Notes under the pieces: model-generated
The model's database searches: none
What the model saw: only the letters and a program-made list of their open reading frames with translations
Told to the model about the DNA's origin: nothing
Shown here: in pieces, positions 19,909 through 27,920 of the stretch
Numbering within the stretch: the first letter of the stretch is position 1
How the letters are laid out: every line of letters starts with the position of its first letter
Origin: Methylobacterium sp. J-076
GTDB lineage: Bacteria > Pseudomonadota > Alphaproteobacteria > Rhizobiales > Beijerinckiaceae
Direction of reading: 5' to 3'
Assembly: GCF_022829405.1 (NCBI RefSeq)
Contig: NZ_JAKSXW010000025.1
Location: forward strand, 1 to 61,779
DNA length: 61,779 nucleotides
Position numbers and translations under genes: made by a program

Positions 19909-21468
19909 TCACTCGGCCGCGACCGGGAGATCCCCGGCGCGCCTGAAATCTTCGGGGAAGTGGGTGATGGCGCTCATCACGGGCATCGGCGTGAGACCGC
20001 CCATGGCGCAGAGCGAGCCGTCGGTCATGACCTCGCAGAGGTCCTCGACCAGCTTGAGATTCGCCTCGGGACGGATGCCGGCGATCACCTTGTCCATGGT
20101 CTCGACGCCGCGGGTGGCGCCGACGCGGCACGGGGTGCACTTGCCGCAGGACTCGGTGGCGCAGAACTCGAAGGCGAAGCGAGCCTGCCGGGCCATGTCC
20201 ACGGTGTCGTCGAACACCACGATGCCGCCGTGGCCGACGAGGCCCTTGGCGGCCGCCATCGCCTCGTAATCGAGGGGCGTGTCGAGCAGGTGATCGGGGA
20301 AGTAGGCCCCGAGCGGCCCGCCGACCTGCACCGCGCGGACCGGACGGCCCGAGCGGGTGCCGCCGCCGTAGCCCTCGATCACCTCGCGCAGCGTGATGCC
20401 GAAGGCCAGCTCGATCAGGCCGCCATGCTTGATGTTGCCGGCGAGCTGGATCGGCAGCGTGCCCAGCGACCGGCCCATGCCGTAATCGGCGTAGGCCTTG
20501 GCGCCGTTCTCCAGGATCCACGGCACGGCCGTGAAGGTCATCACGTTGTTGACCAGCGTCGGCTGCCCCAGGAACCCCTTCAGCGCCGGGATCGGCGGCT
20601 TCGCCCGGACGATGCCGCGCTTGCCCTCCAGGCTCTCCAGCAGGGAGGTCTCCTCGCCGCAGATGTAGGCGCCGGCCCCGAGGCGGACCTCCAGATGGAA
20701 GGTCTTGCCCGAGCCCAGGATGTTCTCGCCCAGCACCCCGGCCGCCACGCCGTTGGCGATGGCCTCCTTCAGGGTCGCGAAGGCCTGCGGATACTCGGAG
20801 CGCAGGTAGATGTAGCCGCGGGTCGCCCCGGTGGCGAGGGCGGCGATGGTCATGCCCTCGATGAGGTTGAAGGGGTCGCCCTCCATCATCATCCGGTCGG
20901 CGAAGGTGCCGGAATCGCCCTCGTCGGCGTTGCAGACCACGTATTTCTGCTCGGCCCGGGCGAGCATCACCGTGTTCCACTTGATGCCGGCCGGGAAGCC
21001 GGCGCCGCCCCGGCCGCGCAGGCCCGACTCGCGCACCTGCGTGACGATGCCCTCGGCATCGAGCTTCAGCGCGGCATCGAGGCCGCGGTAGCCGCCATGC
21101 GCCCGGTAATCCTCGACGGAGACCGGATCGACCACGCCGCAGCGGTGGAAGGTCAGGCGCTGCTGCCGGGCCAGGAAGGGGATCGCCTCGGGGTTGCCGA
21201 GACGCAGGGGATGCTCGCCGCCGGTCGCGAGGCCGGCATCGAGCAGGGCATCGACATCCTTCAGGGCCACCGGCCCGTAGGCGATGCGGCCCTCCGGCGT
21301 GCCGACCTCGACCATCGGCTCCAGCCAGGCGAGGCCCCGGGAGCCGGTGCGGACGATGGTGACGTCGAGGCCCCGGCGCTCGGCGGCGGCGAAGAGGGCG
21401 CGGGCGATCTTGTTGGCGCCGAGGCCGAGGGCCACGGCGTCGCGGGGGACGTATAGCGTGACGCTCAC
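19909..21468 (-). CDS. fdsB: NAD-dependent formate dehydrogenase beta subunit (FMN, NAD binding)
   Basis: The protein is 519 aa, homologous to NuoF with a fused N-terminal thioredoxin-like part. The glycine-rich NAD/FMN sites read GLRGRGGAGFPAGIKW and CNADEGDSGTFADR. An SLBB part follows, and the [4Fe-4S] site ESCGKCTPCRVG lies near the C-terminus with a later partner Cys in SLCAMGG. It passes electrons from FdsA to NAD+. It begins with GTG, sharing one base with the fdsG stop (TAGTG), so the two are tightly coupled. Confidence 0.95.
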   Translation of the reverse strand: MSVTLYVPRDAVALGLGANKIARALFAAAERRGLDVTIVRTGSRGLAWLEPMVEVGTPEGRIAYGPVALKDVDALLDAGLATGGEHPLRLGNPEAIPFLARQQRLTFHRCGVVDPVSVEDYRAHGGYRGLDAALKLDAEGIVTQVRESGLRGRGGAGFPAGIKWNTVMLARAEQKYVVCNADEGDSGTFADRMMMEGDPFNLIEGMTIAALATGATRGYIYLRSEYPQAFATLKEAIANGVAAGVLGENILGSGKTFHLEVRLGAGAYICGEETSLLESLEGKRGIVRAKPPIPALKGFLGQPTLVNNVMTFTAVPWILENGAKAYADYGMGRSLGTLPIQLAGNIKHGGLIELAFGITLREVIEGYGGGTRSGRPVRAVQVGGPLGAYFPDHLLDTPLDYEAMAAAKGLVGHGGIVVFDDTVDMARQARFAFEFCATESCGKCTPCRVGATRGVETMDKVIAGIRPEANLKLVEDLCEVMTDGSLCAMGGLTPMPVMSAITHFPEDFRRAGDLPVAAE

Positions 21469-21941
21469 TAGCGCACCTCCGTCAGGGCGGCTTCCAGGGC
21501 GTCGGCGGTGAGGTGCGCGACGGGCTCGCCATCGACCAGGGCCGCCGGGCCGTTGGCGCAGAGGCCGAGGCAGTAGACCGGCTCCACGGTGGCGGATCCG
21601 TCGGCGGAGGTCCCGTGCCAGCCGCAGCCGAGGCGGGCGAGGATGTCCCGGTGAAGGGCATCGGAGCCCATCGCCTGACAGGCCTCGGCCCGGCAGAGCT
21701 TCACCTCGTGCCGACCGCCGGCAGGCTCCTTGCGGAAGTCGTGGTAGAAGCTGACGCAGCCGAAAACCTCGGCCCGCGACAGGTTCAGCGCATCGGCAAT
21801 CAGCGGGATCGCGCCGGAATCCACGTAACCGAAGGTCTCCTGCAAGGCGTGCAGGATCGGCAGCGTGGCCCCTTCGAGGTGGGTGTGCTCGGCGATGATG
21901 CCCGATGCCCGCTCGGGGCTCCAGGGCTCGTGACGCAGCAT
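21468..21941 (-). CDS. fdsG: NAD-dependent formate dehydrogenase gamma subunit
   Basis: The protein is 157 aa and NuoE-like. A thioredoxin-fold [2Fe-2S] site is visible at Cys83, Cys88, Cys124 and Cys128 (KLCRAEACQA; YCLGLCANGP). It shuttles electrons around the FMN site of FdsB. It is the first gene of fdsGBAD. The ATG at 21941 follows an AGGAGA-like site. A long inverted repeat ends only 15 bases upstream of the start, so expression is probably tightly controlled. Confidence 0.95.
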   Translation of the reverse strand: MLRHEPWSPERASGIIAEHTHLEGATLPILHALQETFGYVDSGAIPLIADALNLSRAEVFGCVSFYHDFRKEPAGGRHEVKLCRAEACQAMGSDALHRDILARLGCGWHGTSADGSATVEPVYCLGLCANGPAALVDGEPVAHLTADALEAALTEVR

Positions 21942-21956
21942 GGTCTCCTGCCCAGT

Positions 21957-21987
21957 CTGTTTCTGTTCTAAGGTCGAACAGGAACAG
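21957..21987 (-). promoter_or_regulatory. Candidate operator upstream of fdsG
   Basis: CTGTTTCTGTTC (21957-21968) and GAACAGGAACAG (21976-21987) are inverted with 11 of 12 positions matching and a 7-base spacer. Each arm is itself a tandem repeat of a CTGTTC-type hexamer. Its position 15-46 bases before the fdsG start suggests a repressor or activator site overlapping the promoter or leader. Confidence 0.6.
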
Positions 21988-22258
21988 AATTGCAGGTTGG
22001 CATCAATCGCTCAGTCCGGTCAGCTGACAAAGGACGTTTGTCGAACTGTCACCACGTGGGTGCTTCAGTCGCGCGCAATCGATTTCGGCGGGCTGCGGAT
22101 GGGTCAGAAGAATTTGCCGCCGCCGCGCTGCGGTGACAAAAAATTCAACATCAGCGCCTAAGCTGGCCGCGCGGCGAACCGGCAGGAAAGTGCAAGGGGC
22201 TGGCGGCTTTCTGCCGCCCCCGATCGCCCTCACGGCGCGCGAGGACGGGGCGGACCGG
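21988..22258 (-). other. Rest of the fds promoter region
   Basis: No gene is seen. It holds the palindromes GTCAGCTGAC (22019-22028) and CCACGTGG (22052-22059) plus an AT-richer stretch near 22135-22155. The fds promoter and any LysR site should lie here, but no -35/-10 pair could be assigned with confidence. Confidence 0.35.
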
Positions 22259-22915
22259 TCAGAACTCCATGTCGAGTTCCTCGATCTCCTCCGGCTCCAG
22301 CGCGGCGGCCTCGGCCCACTCGACCATCAGCGGCCAGTGCAGGATCGTGTCGCGATAGGCGGCGGCGGCGGGCGGCAGCGTCACGTCGTAGGTGCGGAAG
22401 CGGGTGCAGACCGGCGCATACATGGCGTCGGCGAGGCAGGGCGTCTGCCCGAACAGGAACGGGCCTTCGTAGCGGTCGAGGCAGTCGTCGAAGATCGTGA
22501 CGATGCGCTCGATATCGGCCCTGGCACCGTTGAACAGGCGGAAGCCCGGATGGAACGCCTTGAGGTTCATCGGCAGGGCGGAGCGCAGGTTCACGAAACC
22601 CGCATGCATCTCGCCCGCGATGGAGTGGCAATGGGCCCGCTCGGCCCGCCCCTGCGGCAACAGGGCGGCGTCGGGGAAGGTCTCGTGCAGGTACGAGGCG
22701 ATGGCCAGCGCATCCCAGACGACGATGTCGCCGTGCCTCAGGCGCGGCACGAGGAAGGAGGGCGAGAGGTGCAGCAGTTCCGCCCGGCTCGTCGTGTCCT
22801 CGCCGGAAAGGACCTCGGTGGAAAAGTCGAGGCCGGCCATCCGGCAGATCAGCCAGCCCCGCAGGGACCAGGACGAGTAGTTGCGGCTGGAGATCGTCAG
22901 CGTCGCGGCGTTCAT
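22259..22915 (-). CDS. Glutathione S-transferase family protein
   Basis: The protein is 218 aa. An N-terminal thioredoxin-fold domain starts LTISSRNYSSWSLRGWLICRM; the SSWS stretch offers a Ser of the kind used by beta/zeta-like GSTs. VPRLRHGDIVVWDALAIASYL is the usual cis-Pro and glutathione-binding area. A helical C-terminal domain follows. Substrate unknown. It is a stand-alone minus-strand gene between the fds promoter region and the ccm cluster, ending in an acidic tail. Confidence 0.8.
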   Translation of the reverse strand: MNAATLTISSRNYSSWSLRGWLICRMAGLDFSTEVLSGEDTTSRAELLHLSPSFLVPRLRHGDIVVWDALAIASYLHETFPDAALLPQGRAERAHCHSIAGEMHAGFVNLRSALPMNLKAFHPGFRLFNGARADIERIVTIFDDCLDRYEGPFLFGQTPCLADAMYAPVCTRFRTYDVTLPPAAAAYRDTILHWPLMVEWAEAAALEPEEIEELDMEF

Positions 22916-23004
22916 CGTCCCCTCCGGCGTCGAACCGATCCGCCGGGAGATCCAAGACTCGTGCCGAACGGTCCGGGGGCCGAATCAGGTCGACGACGGG
23001 AAGC

Positions 23005-23460
23005 CTACTCCCGCCGAAGCAGCGCGGCGACCTCCGCCTCCTCGGCCTGGGTCAGGCGCCGCTCGGGGCCGGCCGGCCGCCGCCGCGACAGGCGCCAGAG
23101 GCCGAAGCCGCCGAGCAGCACGGCGAGGGCCGGCGTCAGCCACAGGAGCAAGGTGTGGGCGGCGAAGACCGGGCGCAGCAGCACGAATTCGCCGTAGCGG
23201 GCAACGATGTAGTCCCGCACCGCCTGGTTGGTGTCACCCTGCTCCAGGCGGTCGCGCACCAGCAGGCGCAGATCCTTGGCCAGCGGTGCGTCGGAATCGT
23301 CGATGGACTGGTTCTGGCAGACGAGGCAGCGCAGCCCCTCGGAGATCTCCCGCGCCCGGTGCTCCAGGGCGGGGTCCTTCAGCACCTCGCCCGGTTGGAC
23401 AGCGTGGGCGGGAGCGGTCGCCAAGATCGCGGTGAGCCCTAAGATAGCGACCCGCGCCAT
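23005..23460 (-). CDS. ccmH: Cytochrome c maturation protein CcmH (CycL)
   Basis: The protein is 151 aa, with an N-terminal signal peptide and a C-terminal membrane helix (about residues 103-124). The apocytochrome thiol-handling motif is LRCLVCQNQSI, with Cys45 and Cys48. It reduces the CxxCH cysteines of apocytochrome c for haem attachment in the periplasm. In the rhizobial order cycHJKL this is cycL. It is separated from ccmF by a 212-base gap filled by a family B repeat, which is unusual for an operon this compact. Confidence 0.92.
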   Translation of the reverse strand: MARVAILGLTAILATAPAHAVQPGEVLKDPALEHRAREISEGLRCLVCQNQSIDDSDAPLAKDLRLLVRDRLEQGDTNQAVRDYIVARYGEFVLLRPVFAAHTLLLWLTPALAVLLGGFGLWRLSRRRPAGPERRLTQAEEAEVAALLRRE

Positions 23461-23476
23461 CGATCCCGCACGCAGG

Positions 23477-23654
23477 CCCCCTCCCCCCTCTGCGGGGGAG
23501 GGTGGCCCCTGCCTCGGCAGGGGTCGGGAGAGGGGAGCGCGGCTTCCGACAGGGGCGAGGCCGGCGTGCGCACCTGCGCCCTTGGCTGCACCGTCGCTCC
23601 CCTCTCCCCCCCTGCTCTGCAGGGTACCCTCCCCCGCAGAGGGGGGAGGGAGGA
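23477..23654. repeat. Long-armed GC-rich inverted repeat, family B copy 2
   Basis: Arms at about 23477-23540 (..CTGCGGGGGAGGGTGGCC..GGGTCGGGAGAGGGGAGCG) and 23594-23654 (inverse order) face each other. It occupies the whole ccmF-ccmH gap and could form a very stable hairpin in the operon mRNA. Confidence 0.75.
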
Positions 23655-23672
23655 TGGGGTGGGGCTCGGTGC

Positions 23673-25676
23673 TCATTCCGCCGGCACCGCGGCGCCGGGG
23701 AGCGCGCGCGCCTTCGCCTTGGCAGGGGCGCCGACGCGCATCCGACGGTCGGTGAGGGACAGGCCACCGCCCAGCGCCATCACCACCGCACCGAGCCAGA
23801 TCAGCAGCACCAACGGCTTGTAGTAGAGCCGCAGGCCGATGGAGCCGTCCTTCCCGACCTCGCCGAGGCTGGCATAGACCTGGCTCGCGCCGATGGTCAG
23901 CAGGCCCGATTCCGTCACCGTCATCTGGCGGCTCGGGTAGAAGCGGCGGCCGGTCTCGACCTGGCCCACCTCGTCGCCCGCCCGGGTGCGGATGGTGAGG
24001 AAGGCGCCCGCCTCCTCGTAGTTCGGCCCCTTGCGCGGGGCGACCCGATCGAGGGTCGCCACATAAGGCCCGACGGCCAGGGTCTGGCCGGGGTTGACGC
24101 TCGCCAGCCCCTCGCTCGCCCAGCCCTGGGCGGCGATGCCGATCACCACCACGCCGACGCCGGCATGGGCGAGCGACGTGCCCCAGGCCGAGCGGGGCAG
24201 GCCGAAAGCCCGGCGGGCGATGACGGCGGGGGAGCGGGTCCGCCGGGCGCCGTAGCCCCGGGCGCGGGCCACGATCTCCATGGCCGAGCCGATCAGCAGG
24301 TAGGCGCCGAGGCCGACCCCGACCGGGGCCATCACCGGCCCGCCCGCCGTCATGGCCAGGGTGGCGAAACCCACCGCCAGGGCGACGCCGAGGGCGAAGA
24401 ACAGGCGCTGGGAGGCGGCGAGCAGGTCGCCCCGCTTCCAGGCCAGCGACTGCCCGAACGGGACGATCAGCAGCAGCGGGATCGCCAGCGGCACGAAGGT
24501 GGAATTGAAGAAGGGCGGCCCGACCGTGATCTTCTCCCCCGTCAGCATCTCCAGCAGCAGCGGGTAGAGGGTGCCGACGAACACCGTCGCGCAGGCCGCG
24601 ACGAGGAACAGGTTGTTGAGGACGAGGGAGCCCTCCCGCGAGATCGGCGCGAACAACCCGCCCTGGCGCAGCAGCGGCGCCCGCCACGCGAACAGGGCCA
24701 GCGACCCGCCGATGAACAGCACCAGGATCGCCAGGATGAACACGCCCCGGGTCGGATCGGTGGCGAAGGAGTGGACCGAGGTCAGCACGCCCGAGCGGAC
24801 GATGAAGGTGCCCACCAGCGAGAGCGAGAAGGTGAGGATGGCGAGCAGCACCGTCCAGACCTTCAGGGCATCGCGCTTCTCCATCACCACCGTGGAGTGC
24901 AGCAGCGCGGTGCCGGCGATCCACGGCATCAGGGAGGCGTTCTCGACCGGGTCCCAGAACCACCAGCCGCCCCAGCCGAGCTCGTAATAGGCCCAGTACG
25001 AGCCCATCGCGATTCCCAGCGTCAGGAAGCACCACGCCGAGAGGGTCCAGGGGCGTACGGCCCGGGCCCAGACGGCGTCGATCCGCCCGTCGATCAGCGC
25101 CGCGGCGGCGAAGGCGAAGGAGATCGAGAAGCCGACATAGCCGAGGTAGAGGAGCGGCGGGTGGATCGCGAGGCCGGGATCCTGCAACAGCGGGTTGAGG
25201 TCCCTCCCCTCCAGCGGTGCCGGCACGGCGCGGGTGAAGGGGTTCGAGGTCGTGATGATGAACAGGACGAAGACGAAGGTGATCAGCCCCTGCACGCCCA
25301 GCGTGTTGGCGCGCAGGCGCGGCGGCACCGAGTTGCGCGCCCCGGCCACGCAGGCCCCGAACAGGGTGAGGATCAGCACCCACAGGAGCATCGAGCCCTC
25401 GTGGTTCCCCCACACGCCGGACAGCTTGTAGATCAGCGGCTTCTGGGTGTGCGAGTTCTCGACCACGTTCTGGACGGAGAAGTCCGAGGTGGCGTGCGCC
25501 CAGGTCAGGGCGGCGAAGGCGAACAGCACGCAGGCGAAGGCGCCCAGCGCCGCCTGCGAGGTCGTCTGCCGCAGCGCAGGGTCGCCCGAGCGCGCCGCCC
25601 AGATCGGCATCACCATCTGGACGAGGGACAGGGCGAGCGCCAGGGCGAGGGCGAAATGTCCGGTTTCGACGATCAA
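23673..25676 (-). CDS. ccmF: Haem lyase subunit CcmF (CycK)
   Basis: The protein is 667 aa with many membrane helices. The haem-handling tryptophan-rich WWD motif reads ELGWGGWWFWDPVENASLMPW, and conserved His residues occur in the loops (e.g. NHEGSMLLW). With CcmH and CcmI it ligates haem to apocytochrome c at the outer face of the inner membrane. The start is TTG at 25676, giving MIVETGHFALALALALSL, which matches rhizobial CycK N-termini; GTGAGG lies upstream. It starts 7 bases after the ccmE stop. Confidence 0.95.
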   Translation of the reverse strand: MIVETGHFALALALALSLVQMVMPIWAARSGDPALRQTTSQAALGAFACVLFAFAALTWAHATSDFSVQNVVENSHTQKPLIYKLSGVWGNHEGSMLLWVLILTLFGACVAGARNSVPPRLRANTLGVQGLITFVFVLFIITTSNPFTRAVPAPLEGRDLNPLLQDPGLAIHPPLLYLGYVGFSISFAFAAAALIDGRIDAVWARAVRPWTLSAWCFLTLGIAMGSYWAYYELGWGGWWFWDPVENASLMPWIAGTALLHSTVVMEKRDALKVWTVLLAILTFSLSLVGTFIVRSGVLTSVHSFATDPTRGVFILAILVLFIGGSLALFAWRAPLLRQGGLFAPISREGSLVLNNLFLVAACATVFVGTLYPLLLEMLTGEKITVGPPFFNSTFVPLAIPLLLIVPFGQSLAWKRGDLLAASQRLFFALGVALAVGFATLAMTAGGPVMAPVGVGLGAYLLIGSAMEIVARARGYGARRTRSPAVIARRAFGLPRSAWGTSLAHAGVGVVVIGIAAQGWASEGLASVNPGQTLAVGPYVATLDRVAPRKGPNYEEAGAFLTIRTRAGDEVGQVETGRRFYPSRQMTVTESGLLTIGASQVYASLGEVGKDGSIGLRLYYKPLVLLIWLGAVVMALGGGLSLTDRRMRVGAPAKAKARALPGAAVPAE

Positions 25677-25683
25677 TGCGGCC

Positions 25684-26187
25684 TCACCGTTCGCTGCGCG
25701 GGCCGAGGGTTCCGCCGGTCGCGGCGGAGGCGGCCGGGGCCGCTCCCTGCGCCCCGCCCTCCTGCCAGCGGCCCTGCTTCTTGAGGGCGTCGGCGACTTC
25801 CCGGGGCATGTAGGATTCGTCGTGCTTGGCCAGCACCGTGTCGGCGCGGAAGCGGTTGCCCGGCTCCAGCACGCCCTCGGCCACGACGCCCTGGCCCTCG
25901 CGGAACAGGTCCGGGAGGAGGCCCGTGTACTGGACGGCGATGGTGGCGCCGTGGTCCGTCACGGCGAAGTCGATCGTCTGGCCGGGGCCGCGCTTCAGCG
26001 AGCCGTCCTGAACGAGGCCGCCGAGCCGCAGCCGCGTGCCGGCGGGGATCGCCTGCGCCTCGATCTCGGAGGGGGATCGGAAGAAGACGATCGAGCCGCT
26101 CATGGCGGACAGGATCAGCCCCACGGCGAGCGCGAGGACGCTGCCGCAGGCGGCGATGAGGATCAGGCGGCGCTTCTTGCGCGTCAC
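25684..26187 (-). CDS. ccmE: Haem chaperone CcmE (CycJ)
   Basis: The protein is 167 aa, with one N-terminal membrane anchor followed by a periplasmic OB fold. The covalent haem-binding His122 and axial Tyr126 lie in LAKHDESYMP. It receives haem from CcmC and delivers it to CcmF. The start is GTG at 26187. The Ala/Gly-rich tail after residue 140 is variable in the family. Confidence 0.93.
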   Translation of the reverse strand: MTRKKRRLILIAACGSVLALAVGLILSAMSGSIVFFRSPSEIEAQAIPAGTRLRLGGLVQDGSLKRGPGQTIDFAVTDHGATIAVQYTGLLPDLFREGQGVVAEGVLEPGNRFRADTVLAKHDESYMPREVADALKKQGRWQEGGAQGAAPAASAATGGTLGPRSER

Positions 26188-26311
26188 GACGTTTCGTTCC
26201 CTGAACTCCGGGTCCGGGCCGGATTCCGATAGTCCTCACCGGGTGTCGGTCGCGGCGGCCTCCCGGTCAAGGGTGGGACGGCCCCCCGCGGGCCAGGGGC
26301 GACCTTTGGCG

Positions 26312-27775
26312 TCAGGGGCGAGCTTTGGCGTCGAGAGACGGAAGGCCGAGCTCCCGGGCGAGGCCGTCGATCCGGGCGACCGCCTCGGCGTTGGGGGCGA
26401 GCGCCATGCGGGCGCGGTCGATGGCCTTCAGCGCCTGATCGCGGTCGCCGAGCACGCTGTAGGAGCGCACGAGGCGCATCCACTCGTCGGGGCTCCCGCC
26501 CTTGGCGGCGAGGCGGCGGTCCAGGGCCTCGACCATGCCGCGCACGGCGGCATCGCGCTCCGCGGGCGGCATCGCACGGACCGCGGCCATGGCGGCGTCG
26601 GTGTCGGCCCGGGCCTCGGGCGTGGGGGCCGGGGCGGCGGCAGCCTGCCCGAGCCCGAGCTCCCCGGCGCCCGCCTCGACCTGGGCGAGGCCCTGCGGGT
26701 CGGCGGCCAGGGCCGTGCGGGCCCGGGCCAGGGCCGCCACCGCCTGGTCGCGCTCGCCGAGCACCGTCCGCGAGCGGATGAGGCGCACCCATTCGTCCGG
26801 CGTGCCGCCCCCGCCCTTCAGCCGGGCGTCGAGCCCGTCGACCATGCCGCGGATGGCAGCCTGCTGCTCCGCCGGGATCGGGCGGGGCGCCTGGGCCGGC
26901 TCCTGGGCCGGCGCGGGCTCGCCCTTGAGGCGGGCGAGGGTCGCGCGCACGGCGCCGAGCCAGGGCGCGTCGGGGGCGCTGGTGGATTCGAGGGTGGCGA
27001 GCTGGCGGATCGCCTCGGCGGTGTCGCCCGCCTGCTCGGCGGCGCGGGCGACGTAGAAGCGCGCCTTGGCGGCCCTGGGATCCTTGGCCAGGGCCCGCTC
27101 GAACAGGTCCTTGGCCTGGGGGGAGACGGTGCCGTCTCCCGCGGCGGTGAGGGCCTCGCCCCAATCGGCCAGGGTCTCGGCGTTCTCGCCCTTCAGCCGG
27201 ACGAGCTGGCCGTAGGCGCGGGCGGCCTCATCGAAGCGGCCCGTGCGCATGTAGACGGGGGCGAGCACCTGCCAGCCGCGGACGTCGTCGGGTTCGCGGG
27301 TGAGGCGGGCCTCGATCTGGCCCACCGCCTTGGCGAGCTCGTCGCCGCCGCCGCGGGCGGCCGTGCGGTCGGCCTCGGTCTGGGCGGGCAGTTCCGGCGA
27401 GCCGTAGAGGCCGTAGGCGATGAGGGCGACCAGGGGGATGGTCGAGAGGGCGAAGGCGGAGGCCGCCCGGCGGCGGCGCAGGCCGGGCTCGGCGAGCCTC
27501 GGCGCGTCCTCGGAGGTGTCGGCCTCCCGGCTCGCCCGGAGTAGGCGGCGGGCGGCCTCGGCCCGGGCGGCCTCGGCCTCCTGCGGCGCCATCAGGCCGC
27601 GCTCCACGTCCCGGCCGATCTCGCCGAGCTGATCCTCGTAGAACGCCGTCTCGGTGGCGACGACCGAATCCGCGCCGTCGACGCGGGCGTCGGCGATGCG
27701 GCGGGACATCGGCCAGAGCAGGCTGAAGACGGCCGCGGCAGTCATGCCCGCCAGGATGAACCAGATCGCCGTCAT
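26312..27775 (-). CDS. ccmI: Cytochrome c maturation protein CcmI (CycH)
   Basis: The protein is 487 aa. It has two N-terminal membrane helices (about residues 4-22 and 108-126) with a cytoplasmic loop carrying FYEDQLGEIGRDVERGLM, typical of CcmI. Periplasmic TPR repeats follow that bind apocytochrome c. The last 190 residues contain two copies of a roughly 55-aa unit (RGMVDGLDARLKGG..TPDEWVRLIRSRTVLGERDQA and RGMVEALDRRL..SPDEWMRLVRSYSVLGDRDQA), which looks like a recent internal duplication. It is the first gene of the cluster. A 124-base gap separates it from ccmE. Confidence 0.9.
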   Translation of the reverse strand: MTAIWFILAGMTAAAVFSLLWPMSRRIADARVDGADSVVATETAFYEDQLGEIGRDVERGLMAPQEAEAARAEAARRLLRASREADTSEDAPRLAEPGLRRRRAASAFALSTIPLVALIAYGLYGSPELPAQTEADRTAARGGGDELAKAVGQIEARLTREPDDVRGWQVLAPVYMRTGRFDEAARAYGQLVRLKGENAETLADWGEALTAAGDGTVSPQAKDLFERALAKDPRAAKARFYVARAAEQAGDTAEAIRQLATLESTSAPDAPWLGAVRATLARLKGEPAPAQEPAQAPRPIPAEQQAAIRGMVDGLDARLKGGGGTPDEWVRLIRSRTVLGERDQAVAALARARTALAADPQGLAQVEAGAGELGLGQAAAAPAPTPEARADTDAAMAAVRAMPPAERDAAVRGMVEALDRRLAAKGGSPDEWMRLVRSYSVLGDRDQALKAIDRARMALAPNAEAVARIDGLARELGLPSLDAKARP

Positions 27776-27920
27776 CAGATCCCGCGTGCGAACCGGATTG
27801 GTCCGGTCCTGATATGGAAGCGGCGCCGCCCCGACGTCATGCCTCGGACAGGCGGCACGGTGTCACCCAAGTCCGGCCCGGTGACAACCCTTACCTTGGC
27901 CGCAGGGCGGAGCCCTCCGC

